Shown: positions 34,356 to 44,992 of the stretch, one piece after another
Numbering within the stretch: the stretch's first letter is position 1
Layout: each line of letters opens with the position of its first letter
Assembly: GCA_037200525.1 (NCBI GenBank)
Contig: JBBCGG010000001.1
Span: forward strand, 583,526 to 647,525
Origin: Methylocella sp.
GTDB lineage: Bacteria > Pseudomonadota > Alphaproteobacteria > Rhizobiales > Beijerinckiaceae
Direction of reading: 5' to 3'
DNA: 64,000 bases
Position numbers and translations under genes: made by a program
The notes under the pieces: generated by a model
What the model was told of the DNA's origin: nothing
Database searches by the model: none
What the model saw: the letters and a program-made list of their open reading frames with translations, nothing else

Positions 34356-37127
34356 TCAACCGGTATTGCGGAGACCCGCTGCAATGCCGTTGATTGAGAT
34401 GAGAATGCTGCGCAGGGTCGCCTCGTCGTGCTCGCCGCTTCGCCAGCGCCGCAGAAGTTCGACCTGGAGGTGATTGAGCGGGGCGATGTAAGGGAAACGG
34501 TGTTTGATCGATCCGGCCAAAGCTGGGTTGTCGGCCAGGCGCTCCGTTGTCCCCGTGATTTCGTTCACCGCCTCGACAGTGCGCCGCCATTCATCTTCCA
34601 AAGCGCCGAAGACTTGGCTGGCCAGCTCTCGGTCGGGCACAAGGTCCGCGTAACGCTTTGCTATGCCCATATCGGCCTTGGCGAGCACCATGTCCATATT
34701 GGAGAGCAAAGTGCGGAAGAAGGGCCACTCGGCGTTCATGCGCTTCAAAAGCGCCATTCGCTCCTCCGGCGCATCGGCGACGAATGCTTCCACCGCTGAC
34801 CCAAAGCCGAACCAACCAGGCAGAGTGAGACGCGCCTGGCCCCAGGAGAATCCCCAGGGAATGGCGCGCAGATCCTCAATGCGCCGCGTCGAGCGGCGGG
34901 AAGTGGGGCGCGATCCGATGTTGAGTTCGGCGATTTCCGCAATTGGCGTCGCGGCGAAGAAATAGTCGACGAAACGCGGATTGTCGTAAACAAGGCCCCT
35001 GAAAGTCTTCATGCTCTTTTCCGAGAGCGCCGCAGAGGCTTGCAAAAAATCTTCCGGAGCGGTGCGTGCGGGCGGCAGCAAGGTCGCTTCAAGCGAGGCC
35101 GAGACCAGAGCTTCGAGATTGCGCCGCCCGATGTCTGGATTGGCGTATTTGGAGGCTATGACTTCGCCCTGCTCGGTTAGCCTGATCTGTCCGTTCACGG
35201 TTTCCGGCGGCTGCGCCAGTATGGCTTGATAGCTCGGGCCGCCGCCGCGCCCGACAGTGCCGCCGCGTCCGTGAAAGAGCCGCAGCGAGATGCCTTGATG
35301 CTCTTTGAACAATTTCGCCAGAGCGGTCGAGGCGCGGTATAATTCCCAATTGCTGGTGAAGAAGCCGCCATCCTTATTGCTATCCGAATAGCCCAGCATG
35401 ATCTCTTGCTGGGTCCCTGATCCGCGCACTAGATCGGGGATGCCCGGCAATGCGTAAAACGCGCGCATGATGGCTTCGGCGTTGCGCAGATCCTCGATCG
35501 TTTCGAACAACGGGACGACCAACAGCTCCGCGGAAGAATCGGCGTCGCCCAAGACGCCATGCATCATGCCGCACTCTTTCTGCAGCGTAAGGGCTTCCAG
35601 CAGATCGCTGACCGTTTCCGTATGGCTGATGATGTAATGAATGATAGCCCTTTGGCCAAAAGCCCTGCGCAGATTTCTCGCTGCCTCGAAAATCTCGATT
35701 TCTTCTTCGCTCCGCGCGGAATAGCGAACGCCGGGGATGCGCAGGGGCCGCGGATCGCGGAGAAGCCCGAGCAGCAGCGTCTGTTTCTGCGACTCATCGA
35801 GCTTCGCGTAATCGTCGACGACGCGTGCGACGACCAGCAGCTCCTTAAGGGTCTCCTCATGACGATCGGAGCTTTGCCGAAGGTCCACAGTGGCGAGGTG
35901 GAAGCCGAACACGTCGACGGCGCGGCGTAGGGGCGCGAGGCGGGCCGGAATCAGGGCGGCCCCGTGGTTCGCGCGCAGCGACTCTTCGATGGTGGCGAGA
36001 TCAGCCTGCAATTCGCTGGCGTCGAGATAGGGCTCGCCAGACGCGACGGCATGCCGCAAAGCTTCGGCGCCCGTCAGCTCGAAGAGGCTCGCCGCCAGCC
36101 GGGAGTAGATGCCGATCAGGGCGCGGCGATAGAGCTCATCCTCTCGATGCGCGTTTTCATCGCCCGATCGATGCGCCAGCGCCTGCAATTGCGCGGTGCA
36201 TCCGACCAGCCGGCGGGAGATCGAGAGTTCGCCGCCGAGTATGTGAATTTCGGTCAAGTAATAGCGCAGGGTTGTTTCGCACTGGCGCCGTAACGCGAGC
36301 GCTAATGTATCGGCGTTGACATTGGGATTGCCGTCGCGATCGCCTCCGATCCAGGATCCCATGCGGAAAAATGGGCCAATCGGCGCACCGTCCAAATGAT
36401 CCTCGAGCTCCGCATAGAGGCGAGGAATCTGGCGCAGAAAGGTGGTTTGGTAAAAGCCAAGCGCGTTTTCGATCTCGTCGCGGACGCTGAGCTTTGCGTA
36501 GCGCAGTAGTCGCGTTTGCCACAATTGCGCGATTCTGGCCCTGAGCAGCATCTCGTTTTGCTTGCGCTCGCGTTCGCTTTGCGTGGTTTCGCGCAGGAGC
36601 AAAAGCTGGGCGATGGAGCGCTCGGCGTCGAGCAGGCTTTTACGCTGCACCTCGGTCGGATGGGCCGTCAGCACCGGCGAGACCAAACTGCGTCCCAGCG
36701 CCTCGGCGATCGTCTTCGGCGCTATGCCCGATGCCGCCATGCGCTCAAAGGTCAGAGAGAGGCTGCCGTCTTCGTGACTTTTGGGATCCTGCGCCTCTTG
36801 CGCCGCGCGGCGGCGAATATTGTGGCGGTCCTCCGCTATATTGGCGAGATGCGCGAAATAGCTGAAAGCCCGGATGACCGCCATCGCCTGTTGCGATGTC
36901 AGCCCGCGCACCAATTCATCGAGCGCGCGCCCTACTTCCGGATTGGCGTCGCGCTGGAAGGCGACGCTGAGACGGCGCATGCTTTCGATGCGTTCGAAGG
37001 TTTCATCGCCTTCCTGTTCGCGGATGGTGTCGCCAAGCAATTGGCCAAGCAGGCGAATGTCATCGATGAGGGGGCGCTCGATGGTGGAGGCCCCGGTGGT
37101 CGAACTTGAACCGAAACTCTTTGTCAT
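34356..37127 (-). CDS. ppc: Phosphoenolpyruvate carboxylase
   Basis: Carboxylates PEP to oxaloacetate; in serine-cycle methylotrophs it fixes CO2 into C4 acids. The 923-residue protein has the catalytic motifs [15 protein letters not shown] (active-site His, about residue 160), [25 protein letters not shown] and [14 protein letters not shown], and ends in the usual RNTG. The N-terminal Ser-rich part of about 18 residues is loosely conserved. ATG 37127 is chosen as the first Met before [15 protein letters not shown]. The start region is duplicated in tandem and preceded by a six-residue overlapping leader ORF. Confidence 0.95.
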   Translation of the reverse strand: MTKSFGSSSTTGASTIERPLIDDIRLLGQLLGDTIREQEGDETFERIESMRRLSVAFQRDANPEVGRALDELVRGLTSQQAMAVIRAFSYFAHLANIAEDRHNIRRRAAQEAQDPKSHEDGSLSLTFERMAASGIAPKTIAEALGRSLVSPVLTAHPTEVQRKSLLDAERSIAQLLLLRETTQSERERKQNEMLLRARIAQLWQTRLLRYAKLSVRDEIENALGFYQTTFLRQIPRLYAELEDHLDGAPIGPFFRMGSWIGGDRDGNPNVNADTLALALRRQCETTLRYYLTEIHILGGELSISRRLVGCTAQLQALAHRSGDENAHREDELYRRALIGIYSRLAASLFELTGAEALRHAVASGEPYLDASELQADLATIEESLRANHGAALIPARLAPLRRAVDVFGFHLATVDLRQSSDRHEETLKELLVVARVVDDYAKLDESQKQTLLLGLLRDPRPLRIPGVRYSARSEEEIEIFEAARNLRRAFGQRAIIHYIISHTETVSDLLEALTLQKECGMMHGVLGDADSSAELLVVPLFETIEDLRNAEAIMRAFYALPGIPDLVRGSGTQQEIMLGYSDSNKDGGFFTSNWELYRASTALAKLFKEHQGISLRLFHGRGGTVGRGGGPSYQAILAQPPETVNGQIRLTEQGEVIASKYANPDIGRRNLEALVSASLEATLLPPARTAPEDFLQASAALSEKSMKTFRGLVYDNPRFVDYFFAATPIAEIAELNIGSRPTSRRSTRRIEDLRAIPWGFSWGQARLTLPGWFGFGSAVEAFVADAPEERMALLKRMNAEWPFFRTLLSNMDMVLAKADMGIAKRYADLVPDRELASQVFGALEDEWRRTVEAVNEITGTTERLADNPALAGSIKHRFPYIAPLNHLQVELLRRWRSGEHDEATLRSILISINGIAAGLRNTG

Positions 37128-37160
37128 CAGTGCCTCGTCGCCGTCATCAGCGCCTCGTCG
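37123..37160 (-). repeat. Tandem duplication of the ppc translation-initiation region
   Basis: Two 18-bp copies (37123-37140 and 37143-37160), one mismatch, period 20. Each holds GACGAGG-N5-ATG on the minus strand, so ribosome-binding site and start codon are both doubled. Confidence 0.8.
37127..37147 (-). CDS. Six-codon leader ORF overlapping ppc start
   Basis: ATG at 37147 in the upstream repeat copy opens MTATRH and ends in TGATG, where the ppc ATG begins. The arrangement would allow reinitiation at ppc. Expression is inferred only. Confidence 0.35.
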   Translation of the reverse strand: MTATRH

Positions 37161-37305
37161 GCGGCGCTGGCGCAACGCGAGTTTGACAGATTTCGCCCGC
37201 CGCACAAGGCCGAGCGCAGCCGCTTGCGCCGCCTGCCGAAAAAGCATCCATTGTTCACATGGACTGCGCGGTTCAGCAACGCTCGGCGATGCGATGGGCC
37301 GGCGT

Positions 37306-38592
37306 TTATTTTGCTGCGATTGCCTCGCCTATCGGCAATTCGGCAAAAACGTCCTCGAGTGGTTTTTCCGGGTGCATGAAAAACGCCGAAATGGCGCCTG
37401 CCAACAGCAGCCCGATCGACATGATGAACGGCAAATACCAATTGCCTGTTATATCGATCATCGCGCCCGCCGCGAGCGGCGACGCGATCGCGGCAAATGC
37501 CGATCCCGTGTTCATGAGGCCCGCCGCCGTGCCTGAAAATTTGGGCGCGATGTCCATCGGAATCGACCACATTGGACCGATGACCATTTCTGCGAAGAAG
37601 AATCCGGCGGACAAGCAAATAGCGACGACTGTCATGTCGCGCACAAAAAGAATCGGCATCAGCGACGCGAGGGCTCCGACAAAGCCGAAAACAACAACGC
37701 TCAATCGAGCGAAACGGATGTCGCCAGTGCGAGCTAAGAGGTAGTCCGACAGCGCGCCGCCCAATGTGTCTCCGATCACGCCCGCGAAAAAGACGCCTGA
37801 TGCGAAGAGCGCCGATTTTTTGATGTCGAGACCATAGTTGGTCTTGAAGAACAGCGGCAGCCAGTTGAGATAAAGCCAGAGACACCAGCCATAGCAGAAA
37901 TAGGTGAGCGTGACCGGCCACATCCGACGGATAAGCGCGCTCCATGGGATCTTCGGCTTGACGGCGCCTGCTGTGGGAGCCGGAAGCTCCATCAGCTCTT
38001 GCTTCGAGATGCCCGGGTGATCTTTCGGCTCGTTGCGGAAATAGAGAGCCCAGACAAGGCCCCAAAGCAGGCTGATGATTCCGACCAGAACGAAAGATGC
38101 GCGCCAGGTCAGCGCAATCATGAGCGCGGCGATAATCGGAGGAGTCACGGCGTTGCCCACCCTTGCGGAGGCGTGCGTGATCCCCTGGGCGAAGCCCCGC
38201 CTAGCCGCGGGCACCCAAGATTGCATGGCTCTGGTGGCGACGGGGAATGTCGCGCCCTCCCCCAATCCCAGCAGAATGCGGGCGGCGAACAATGTCGCCA
38301 GTCCCGTGACGAATCCGGTTGAAATGGTCGCCACAGCCCATATCACGCCGCACCAGAACAGCGTCTTGCGCGGCCCGAAGCGATCGCCCAACCATCCGCC
38401 GCATATTTGAAATGCGAGATAGGGATAGGCATAGGCCGAGAACACCAGGCCGAGCTGCGTATTGGTGAGGCCGAGATCTTTTTGTATGTCGCCCGCGGCC
38501 GTGCCAATATTGACGCGGTCGACATAGGTTATGAAATACATGATGCACAGGAGCGCCAGTACGCCATGCGTTGGCTTCAAGCTGAGTCGCAT
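37306..38592 (-). CDS. MFS transporter, anion:cation symporter (ACS) family
   Basis: Major facilitator of 428 residues with twelve predicted helices in two halves. The first cytoplasmic loop [12 protein letters not shown] and [16 protein letters not shown] at the N-terminus are typical of the ACS family that imports sugar acids, tartrate, phthalate and similar organic acids. ATG 38592 follows AGGAG. Starts 20 nt after the FAH-family gene; both follow the aminotransferase gene. The substrate is probably the organic acid handled by this operon, not identified. Confidence 0.9.
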   Translation of the reverse strand: MRLSLKPTHGVLALLCIMYFITYVDRVNIGTAAGDIQKDLGLTNTQLGLVFSAYAYPYLAFQICGGWLGDRFGPRKTLFWCGVIWAVATISTGFVTGLATLFAARILLGLGEGATFPVATRAMQSWVPAARRGFAQGITHASARVGNAVTPPIIAALMIALTWRASFVLVGIISLLWGLVWALYFRNEPKDHPGISKQELMELPAPTAGAVKPKIPWSALIRRMWPVTLTYFCYGWCLWLYLNWLPLFFKTNYGLDIKKSALFASGVFFAGVIGDTLGGALSDYLLARTGDIRFARLSVVVFGFVGALASLMPILFVRDMTVVAICLSAGFFFAEMVIGPMWSIPMDIAPKFSGTAAGLMNTGSAFAAIASPLAAGAMIDITGNWYLPFIMSIGLLLAGAISAFFMHPEKPLEDVFAELPIGEAIAAK

Positions 38593-38612
38593 GTCTATCT
38601 CCTGATGACCAT

Positions 38613-39395
38613 TTATGCCGAGCGCGCAATCGCGACGGAGCCGATGTCGGCGAAGTCCGCTACGGCGCGGCTCCCTGGCGGAAGCTGCGTCATTCCAGTG
38701 TAGGAGCCGGTGGTCACAAGGTCGCCGGCGCGCAGGCCAACGCCAGTCAAGGCCAGATGGTTGGCGAGCCAAACGACGAGTTCGATGACGTCGCCCGCTG
38801 GGTTGCCGCCTTCGCCCTCGACGGCTACGCGTTCGTCGATAAGGAAGCGAACCTTGGCGCGTTCGAACGACATCGCAGGCGATGGCGAAACGCCCGATCC
38901 GATGACCATCGCGCCATGCGAGAGAAGATCGGCCACGAGAAGCTGCGGCGTCAGGTCGGGCCACGCCGCAAACCGGCTGTCTATGATCTCGAAACCGGCC
39001 GACACCTCGTCAATAGCCTCAAAGATCTCCTGGCGCGCATAAGGCCTGCCAATCGGCGGAAGGTTTCGTCCAACGCGGAACACGAGTTCGGCTTCGAGGA
39101 GCCACAGCCGAAAATTATCTCGCGGCAATGTGGCGTCAGAGCGGTGGATGCGATTCTCGAACAATGGCGCAAAAGCTGGGGCGGCGGTTGGCGCCTTGCG
39201 TCCGACCTTCCAGCCGACTGTCGGGCCGATAGTTTTCGCGATGTCCGCCTGAACGCGATAGGCCTCGGCTTGCGAGATTTGGAAATCTTCGGCGGCGAGC
39301 CCGGCGACGCCATGGCCCGTCGCGTGGGCGGCGATCAGCATGTTCAAAAGACGCGCCGCCGCATCGTCTTTCGCCTCCGCGCTTTGCGTGATCAT
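38613..39395 (-). CDS. FAH-superfamily hydratase/decarboxylase, 2-keto-4-pentenoate hydratase type
   Basis: Protein of 260 residues of the MhpD/fumarylacetoacetate hydrolase fold. Metal-binding carboxylates appear in LLEAELVFRVGRNLP (E-x-E, about residues 101-104) with a further Glu/Asp set in VSAGFEIIDSRF. The C-terminal GDLVTTGSYTGMTQLPPGSRAVADFADIGSV is the family's closing strand set. Such enzymes hydrate or decarboxylate 2-oxo acids. Start at ATG 39395 with GGAGAG upstream. The actual substrate is unknown; the neighbours (organic acid importer, glyoxylate aminotransferase) suggest a 2-oxo or 2-hydroxy acid. Confidence 0.85.
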   Translation of the reverse strand: MITQSAEAKDDAAARLLNMLIAAHATGHGVAGLAAEDFQISQAEAYRVQADIAKTIGPTVGWKVGRKAPTAAPAFAPLFENRIHRSDATLPRDNFRLWLLEAELVFRVGRNLPPIGRPYARQEIFEAIDEVSAGFEIIDSRFAAWPDLTPQLLVADLLSHGAMVIGSGVSPSPAMSFERAKVRFLIDERVAVEGEGGNPAGDVIELVVWLANHLALTGVGLRAGDLVTTGSYTGMTQLPPGSRAVADFADIGSVAIARSA

Positions 39396-39517
39396 CAATC
39401 TCTCCGAGGCAAACCGCCGGCTCTTTTGAGCCAGGTCGAGTCTTTTAGCAATGGCTCAAAGGCAGCACGGGGGGTCGATCGCAACCCACGGTTTGCTGGA
39501 CGGAGTAGAGCCGCGCG

Positions 39518-40726
39518 TCATCCGGCGGCCGCCATCAGCGGGGAAAACGAATTGGAGTCGCCGCGATCCTCCAAAACCGCCATCGCCGCCAATACGCCGC
39601 CCGCGCGATGCGGCACTCCTGCGGCGGAAAGACCCATCTCGACGCCGCTCAAAGCGCCCATCAAGACAAGCTCATTGCACTCGCCGAGATGGCCGATGCG
39701 AAACACCTTGCCCGCAAGCTTCGTCAGGCCTGCGCCGAGCGACATGTTGAATTTGTCAAGAACGACGGCGCGGAACCGATCCGCGTCATGGCCGGGGGGC
39801 ATGAGAACCGCGGTCAGCACCGGGGAGTATTCGGCGGGCTCCTGACAAAGCACCTCCAATCCCCAGGCGCGCACGGCTTCGCGCGTCGCGGCGGCGAGCC
39901 GCTGATGACGGGCGAATGCCTCATCGAGGCCTTCCTCGAGCAACATCGCGATCGCTTCGCGAAGTCCGTAAAGCAGGTTCGTCGCCGGAGTGTAAGGGAA
40001 AAAGCCATTCGCGTTGGGCTTCAACATGTCTCCCCAATCCCAATAGGAGCGGGGCAGCGTGTTGGTTTTCGACGCCGCGAGGGCCTTTTCCGAAACCGCC
40101 GTAAAGCCAAGGCCCGGCGGCAGCATCAAGCCCTTCTGCGAGCAACTCACGGTGACGTCGACGCCCCATTCCTCGTGACGGTAATCGACCGAGCCCAGGG
40201 ATGAAATGGTATCCACCATCAGCAGCGCGGGATGGCCGGCCCTATCGATCGCTTTGCGGATCTCCGCGATGCGGCTGGTCACGCCGGTGGAGGTCTCGTT
40301 GTGCACCACCATGACGGCTTTGATTGAATGAGACTTGTCTTCCGCCAGTTTTGCTTCGATCTCGGCCGGATCGGCGCCGCGACGCCAGTCGCCAGCGAGA
40401 AAATCGACTTCCAGCCCCCAGCGAGCCGCCATTTGGCGCCACGCGGTTGCAAAATGTCCGGTCTCGACCATCAAAACCTTGTCATTCGCCGACAAAGTAT
40501 TGACGATCGCCGACTCCCAAGCCCCGGTGCCGGAAGATGGATAGATTATGACCGGACCCGATGTTTTGAACACCTCCTGGCAGCCCTTCAGCACTTCGCG
40601 GCCGAGCTTCGCGAACTGCGCGCTGCGGTGGTCGATCACCGGCATGTCCATCGCCCGAAGCACTCTGTCGGGCACGGGGCTTGGTCCCGGAATCTGCAGA
40701 AAATGGCGTCCTTGGCGCGCCGTCAT
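39518..40726 (-). CDS. Glyoxylate-using class V aminotransferase (serine--glyoxylate type)
   Basis: PLP enzyme of 402 residues in the alanine/serine/aspartate-glyoxylate aminotransferase family. The segments PSSGTGAWESAIVNTL (phosphate/PLP loop, about 63-78), LLMVDTISSLGSVD and the Schiff-base lysine Lys198 in SCSQKGLMLPPG are present; FRIGHLGECNELVLMGAL closes the domain. In methylotrophs SgaA works in the serine cycle, but here the gene sits with a hydratase and an organic-acid transporter, so a catabolic paralogue is equally likely. ATG 40726 has a strong AAGGAGG. Divergent from the GntR gene. Confidence 0.88.
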   Translation of the reverse strand: MTARQGRHFLQIPGPSPVPDRVLRAMDMPVIDHRSAQFAKLGREVLKGCQEVFKTSGPVIIYPSSGTGAWESAIVNTLSANDKVLMVETGHFATAWRQMAARWGLEVDFLAGDWRRGADPAEIEAKLAEDKSHSIKAVMVVHNETSTGVTSRIAEIRKAIDRAGHPALLMVDTISSLGSVDYRHEEWGVDVTVSCSQKGLMLPPGLGFTAVSEKALAASKTNTLPRSYWDWGDMLKPNANGFFPYTPATNLLYGLREAIAMLLEEGLDEAFARHQRLAAATREAVRAWGLEVLCQEPAEYSPVLTAVLMPPGHDADRFRAVVLDKFNMSLGAGLTKLAGKVFRIGHLGECNELVLMGALSGVEMGLSAAGVPHRAGGVLAAMAVLEDRGDSNSFSPLMAAAG

Positions 40727-40874
40727 GCTTTCCCTCCTTGATGAATCGCCGACTGCATCGACGCCCAGACTTATTGCTGCCGGCATATTTGCATTCAAAA
40801 TTTTGACAGGCAATAGAAATAATGCGTTCAATACGGCGTATCGACGGCGCGGGCCGGAGGCATTACTAATACCG

Positions 40875-41645
40875 ATGATGACCGGAATCATTCTGCAAGA
40901 TCTCGAAACGGGCGTTGCCGGTCGGCGACGCGATCCCGCGGATTCGTCCGAAAATGGCGGGTCCGCCGCTTCATTGCACGACGAGACTTTGACGCGCCTG
41001 CGCGACTATATCGTCGAAGGCAATCTTCCCGGCGGCGCGCGCATTCCTGAACGTCAGCTTTGCGAGATGTTTGCGATTTCGCGTACGCCGTTGCGCGAAG
41101 CGCTGAAAGTCTTGGCGTCCGAGGGACTGGTCGAACTGCTTCCGAATAGGGGTGCCAGGGTGCGGCAATTGAGCGCCGCCGATCTGAGAGAGCTTTTCGA
41201 CCTTATGGGCGGCCTCGAGGCGCTCGCCGGACGGCTTGCCTGCGAAAATATCACGGAAGACGAGATTTCCGAGATCGAAAAAATGCATCACGAGATGTAT
41301 GCGTGCTTTCTGCGGAGGGATATGCACGGTTACTTCCGCTGCAATCAGTCGATTCATCAGAGCATCGTCAGATCCGCCGGCAATTCGGCTTTGAACGCCG
41401 CCTACGCCGGCGTCGCCGGCCGAATTCGTCGCGTGCGCTATGCCGCTAATATGGACAGGAAACGCGATCGCTGGAGCGAGGCCATGCGCGAACATGAAGA
41501 CATTCTTGACGCTTTGCGTCGGCGCGCAGGCGAGGAGCTGAGCGATATTCTATTCCGGCATCTGCGCAATAAGCGCGCAGCCGCCATCGATTGTTTCGAC
41601 ATCCCAAGCGCGGCGAGCTGTGAGGCGCCGAGACAATCGCGGTAA
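40875..41645 (+). CDS. GntR-family (FadR/FCD type) transcriptional regulator
   Basis: Protein of 256 residues: an N-terminal winged helix (about 35-105, with GARIPERQLCEMFAISRTPLREALKVLASEGLVELLPNRGARV in pieces) and a C-terminal all-helical FCD effector domain with metal-binding His residues (HHEMYACF, NQSIHQSIV, REHEDILDAL). FCD regulators sense small organic acids. It is divergent from the aminotransferase operon by 148 nt and upstream of the FAD/Fe-S oxidase, so it probably controls both. Start taken at the first of two adjacent ATG codons. Confidence 0.9.
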   Translation: MMTGIILQDLETGVAGRRRDPADSSENGGSAASLHDETLTRLRDYIVEGNLPGGARIPERQLCEMFAISRTPLREALKVLASEGLVELLPNRGARVRQLSAADLRELFDLMGGLEALAGRLACENITEDEISEIEKMHHEMYACFLRRDMHGYFRCNQSIHQSIVRSAGNSALNAAYAGVAGRIRRVRYAANMDRKRDRWSEAMREHEDILDALRRRAGEELSDILFRHLRNKRAAAIDCFDIPSAASCEAPRQSR

Positions 41646-41826
41646 GCCCGTTCGATGCCCGGCCGCATTTTCGCGGTCGCCTCTCCGAGGCATGCTAGTT
41701 GGTCATTCTGAATTCACTTTGGTCCAGAATTGCATGCAAAATATAGCGTTTCCGATCAATGGACTTATAAAACTGGCGTAGACAGCGCCGCCATCGTTCG
41801 AGCGGCGGCATGGCGGCAATCGGGGT

Positions 41827-44790
41827 ATGCGGATGCAGGGTGAGTCACAGTCGGGATTCGGCAGGCGGCTGAAAGCCGAGGTTGAAGGCGAAGTGCTATT
41901 CGACCCATTCAACAGAGGCCGCTACGCCACCGACGCTTCACATTATCAGATGATGCCCACGGGTGTGGTCGTGCCCAAGACCATGGACGCGGCGCGGCGC
42001 GCCCTCGACCTCGCGCGGGATGAGGGCATTCCCGTCACTGCGCGCGGGGGCGGCACGTCGCAATGCGGCCAGACAATCAACCGCGGCCTCATCATTGATG
42101 GCTCCAAACATCTTCGCCGCATCCTCTCGCTTGACGTGGAGAACAAGCGCTGCGTGGTCGAGCCGGGCATCGTGCTCGATGAACTCAATCGCAGCCTCAA
42201 GCCGCATGGTCTCTGGTTTCCCGTCGATGTCTCCACGGCCTCGCGCGCGACGATCGGCGGCATGGTTGGAAACAATTCCTGCGGCGGTCGCTCCTTGCGC
42301 TATGGCACCGCAAAGGACAACGTCATCTCCATCGAGGCGATATTGGCCGATGGGGAGGCCATGAGCTTTGGCGAAGTCGACGCCGATCTCGCCGGTCTGA
42401 AAGACAATCGCAAAAAAGCGCTCGCCGGGCGGCTCCTCGAGATTGGCGCGCGCGAGGCGGCCGAAGTCGCCGTGCGGTTCCCAAAAGTGCAACGCCGCGT
42501 CGGCGGCTACAATCTCGACGCTCTCGATCCCGCGCGCGGTCGCATCAACCTCGCGCATGCTCTCGTCGGGTCTGAAGGGACCCTCGCCTATTCGACCGCC
42601 ATCGAATTGAAGCTATGGCCGCTGCTCGGACGCCGCGCAGTCGGCCTATGTCACTTCGGCTCGTTCTACGCGGCGATGGATGCCGCCCAGCATCTCGTGA
42701 AGCTGAAGCCGATCGCTGTCGAGCTTGTTGATTCAACCTTGATCTCGCTGGCAAGCGAGATCGCCATGTTCCGGCCGACGATCGACGCTATTTTGCGCGG
42801 GACGCCAGAGGCCCTTTTGCTCGTCGAATTCGCGGAAGACGATGCCGAGAATGTCCGCCGAATGAAGCAGCTCGTCGCGCTGATGGGCGATCTTGGCCTT
42901 GGCTTTGATCGCGAGGGCGCGCATTGGGGCGGCGTCGTGGAAGTGTTCGATCCTGCGCTTCAGGCGGCGATAACTGACCTGCGCACATCTGGCCTCAACA
43001 TCATGATGTCGATGAAGGACCAGCGCAAGCCGATCTCTTTCGTCGAGGATTGCGCGGTGCCGCTGCCGCACCTTGCCGATTACACGCAAAGTCTGACGAG
43101 CATATTCGAAAAGCACGGCACGCGAGGCACGTGGTATGCGCATGCCTCGGAGGGCTGCTTGCATGTGCGCCCCGTGCTTAATCTGCGATTGGACAAAGAC
43201 GTCAAAGCGATGCGCGCGATCGCCGAGGAGGCTTTCGCATTGGTGCGCGCATATAAGGGCTCGCATTCCGGGGAGCATGGCGACGGTCTGACTCGCAGCG
43301 AATTTCACGAGCCCATGTTCGGCTCGAAGCTGGTGCGGGCTTTCGAGGAGATCAAAGACGTTTTTGATCCGGTGGGCTTGCTCAATCCGGGCAAGATCGT
43401 GCGGGCTCCGCATTTTGACGATCGCAGTCTGTTCCGCTATCCGCCAAACTATCATGTCGACGATTTTCGGCCCCAGCTCGATTGGTCTGCTTATCCAGGC
43501 GCCGTCGGCGGCCTGCAGGGGGCCGTCGAGATGTGCAACAACAATGGCGCCTGCCGCAAACTCGAAGGGGGCGCAATGTGTCCTTCGTACCGGGCGACCC
43601 GCGATGAAATGCATGTGACGCGCGGGCGCGCCAACACGCTTCGCCTCGCGCTTTCCGGCCAACTCGGAAAGGATGCGTTCAGCTCGGATGACATGGCCGA
43701 GGCGATGAAGCTGTGCGTCTCGTGCAAATCCTGCAAGCGCGAGTGCCCAACTGGCGTCGATATGGCGCGCATGAAAATCGAGGTTCTGGCGGCTCGCGCG
43801 GCAAAGCTCGGCTATTCCATGCGCGATCGGCTGGTCGCGTTCTTGCCGCACTATGCCCCCTATGCCGCGCGCATCGCTCCCTTGCTCAACCTGCGCAACC
43901 GCATCCCATTCTTGGCCCGGCTTTCCGAGAAGATGATCGGGATCAGCGCGCGCCGCTCGTTGCCCGTCTGGCGGCGCGATCGCTTCGCCATTCCTGCGGA
44001 GGCGTTGGGGCCGCGCGACGGACGAGAGGTCGTCCTCTGGGTTGACACCTTCAACGCCGCATTCGAGCCGGGGACAGTCGAGGCTGCATTAGCAACGCTG
44101 ACGGGTTCGGGATATCGGGTTCACATCGCGCGCGCTGCCGATGGATCAAAACGCCCGCTTTGCTGTGGCAGGACATTTCTTTCAGTAGGCAATGTCGAGG
44201 CGGCGCGGGCGGAGATGTCGCGCACGCTGAAAGCGCTGCAGCCGTTCCTGGAGCGCGGCGCGCCGATCATTGGACTCGAACCAAGCTGCCTTTTCACGTT
44301 TCGCGACGAGCTGGCCGCTGTGTCCCCCGGGGCCGACGCCGACCGCGCAGCGGCGCTCGCCGTTCTGTTTGAGGAATTCATCGTCCGCGAAGCCAAGGCC
44401 GGGCGATTCCTGCCTCGCTTCGCGCCCCTCGCCGAGAAAGTCTTGCTGCATGGCCATTGCCACCAAAAGGCGTTCGGCGCCATGAGCTCGATCGAGGCTG
44501 CTCTTCGGCTGATTCCCGGTCTCAAACTCGAAACGATCGAATCAAGCTGCTGCGGCATGGCCGGCGCGTTCGGCTATCAAGCAGAGACGGTCGATGTCTC
44601 GCTGGCGATGGCCGAATTGTCCCTACTGCCCGCCGTTCGCAAGGCGGAGCCCGGATCCATTGTCGTTGCGGACGGCACGTCTTGCCGGCACCAGATCAAA
44701 GACGGCTCGGGCCGCGAAGCAATTCACGTCGCGCGCCTCATGGCCGCCAGCATAGCCGCGGCGGACGCGAGCTTTATGACTCCGCAATGA
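41827..44790 (+). CDS. FAD-linked oxidase fused to Fe-S/CCG domain (GlcD-GlpC type 2-hydroxyacid dehydrogenase)
   Basis: Fusion protein of 987 residues. The N-terminal half is a VAO-type FAD domain (about 45-270, with TARGGGTSQCGQTINRGLIID and GGMVGNNSCGGRSLRYG) plus its C-terminal cap with SGEHGDGLTRSEF. The second half carries ferredoxin cysteines (CNNNGACRKLEGGAMCP and CVSCKSCKRECPTG, about 565-650) and CCG motifs (CCGRTF, SSCCGMAGAFGYQ). Related YdiJ-like proteins oxidise D-2-hydroxy acids such as D-lactate or 2-hydroxyglutarate and feed electrons to the respiratory chain. Here it may produce the 2-oxo acid or glyoxylate used by the neighbouring operon (inference). Confidence 0.9.
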   Translation: MRMQGESQSGFGRRLKAEVEGEVLFDPFNRGRYATDASHYQMMPTGVVVPKTMDAARRALDLARDEGIPVTARGGGTSQCGQTINRGLIIDGSKHLRRILSLDVENKRCVVEPGIVLDELNRSLKPHGLWFPVDVSTASRATIGGMVGNNSCGGRSLRYGTAKDNVISIEAILADGEAMSFGEVDADLAGLKDNRKKALAGRLLEIGAREAAEVAVRFPKVQRRVGGYNLDALDPARGRINLAHALVGSEGTLAYSTAIELKLWPLLGRRAVGLCHFGSFYAAMDAAQHLVKLKPIAVELVDSTLISLASEIAMFRPTIDAILRGTPEALLLVEFAEDDAENVRRMKQLVALMGDLGLGFDREGAHWGGVVEVFDPALQAAITDLRTSGLNIMMSMKDQRKPISFVEDCAVPLPHLADYTQSLTSIFEKHGTRGTWYAHASEGCLHVRPVLNLRLDKDVKAMRAIAEEAFALVRAYKGSHSGEHGDGLTRSEFHEPMFGSKLVRAFEEIKDVFDPVGLLNPGKIVRAPHFDDRSLFRYPPNYHVDDFRPQLDWSAYPGAVGGLQGAVEMCNNNGACRKLEGGAMCPSYRATRDEMHVTRGRANTLRLALSGQLGKDAFSSDDMAEAMKLCVSCKSCKRECPTGVDMARMKIEVLAARAAKLGYSMRDRLVAFLPHYAPYAARIAPLLNLRNRIPFLARLSEKMIGISARRSLPVWRRDRFAIPAEALGPRDGREVVLWVDTFNAAFEPGTVEAALATLTGSGYRVHIARAADGSKRPLCCGRTFLSVGNVEAARAEMSRTLKALQPFLERGAPIIGLEPSCLFTFRDELAAVSPGADADRAAALAVLFEEFIVREAKAGRFLPRFAPLAEKVLLHGHCHQKAFGAMSSIEAALRLIPGLKLETIESSCCGMAGAFGYQAETVDVSLAMAELSLLPAVRKAEPGSIVVADGTSCRHQIKDGSGREAIHVARLMAASIAAADASFMTPQ

Positions 44791-44992
44791 CATCAGCGCG
44801 GCGACGCTAACCTAACGCATAATATTTAACGGTTCGACGAATCGGCCTAGATCACGCGAAATTGTTACTTTGAAACAGAGCTCTGAACCACGATTATAGC
44901 GCACACTGAAATAATATAGGACGATCGCCGAGAATAAACGCGGCGCCCCGGCGTCTTTATGTTTTGATCGATGTTGACCATGGAGAGCACCA

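Noticed and set aside
42733-43851. Open frame of 372 codons antisense to the FAD/Fe-S oxidase
   Set aside because: Shadow frame; no domain and no ribosome-binding site.
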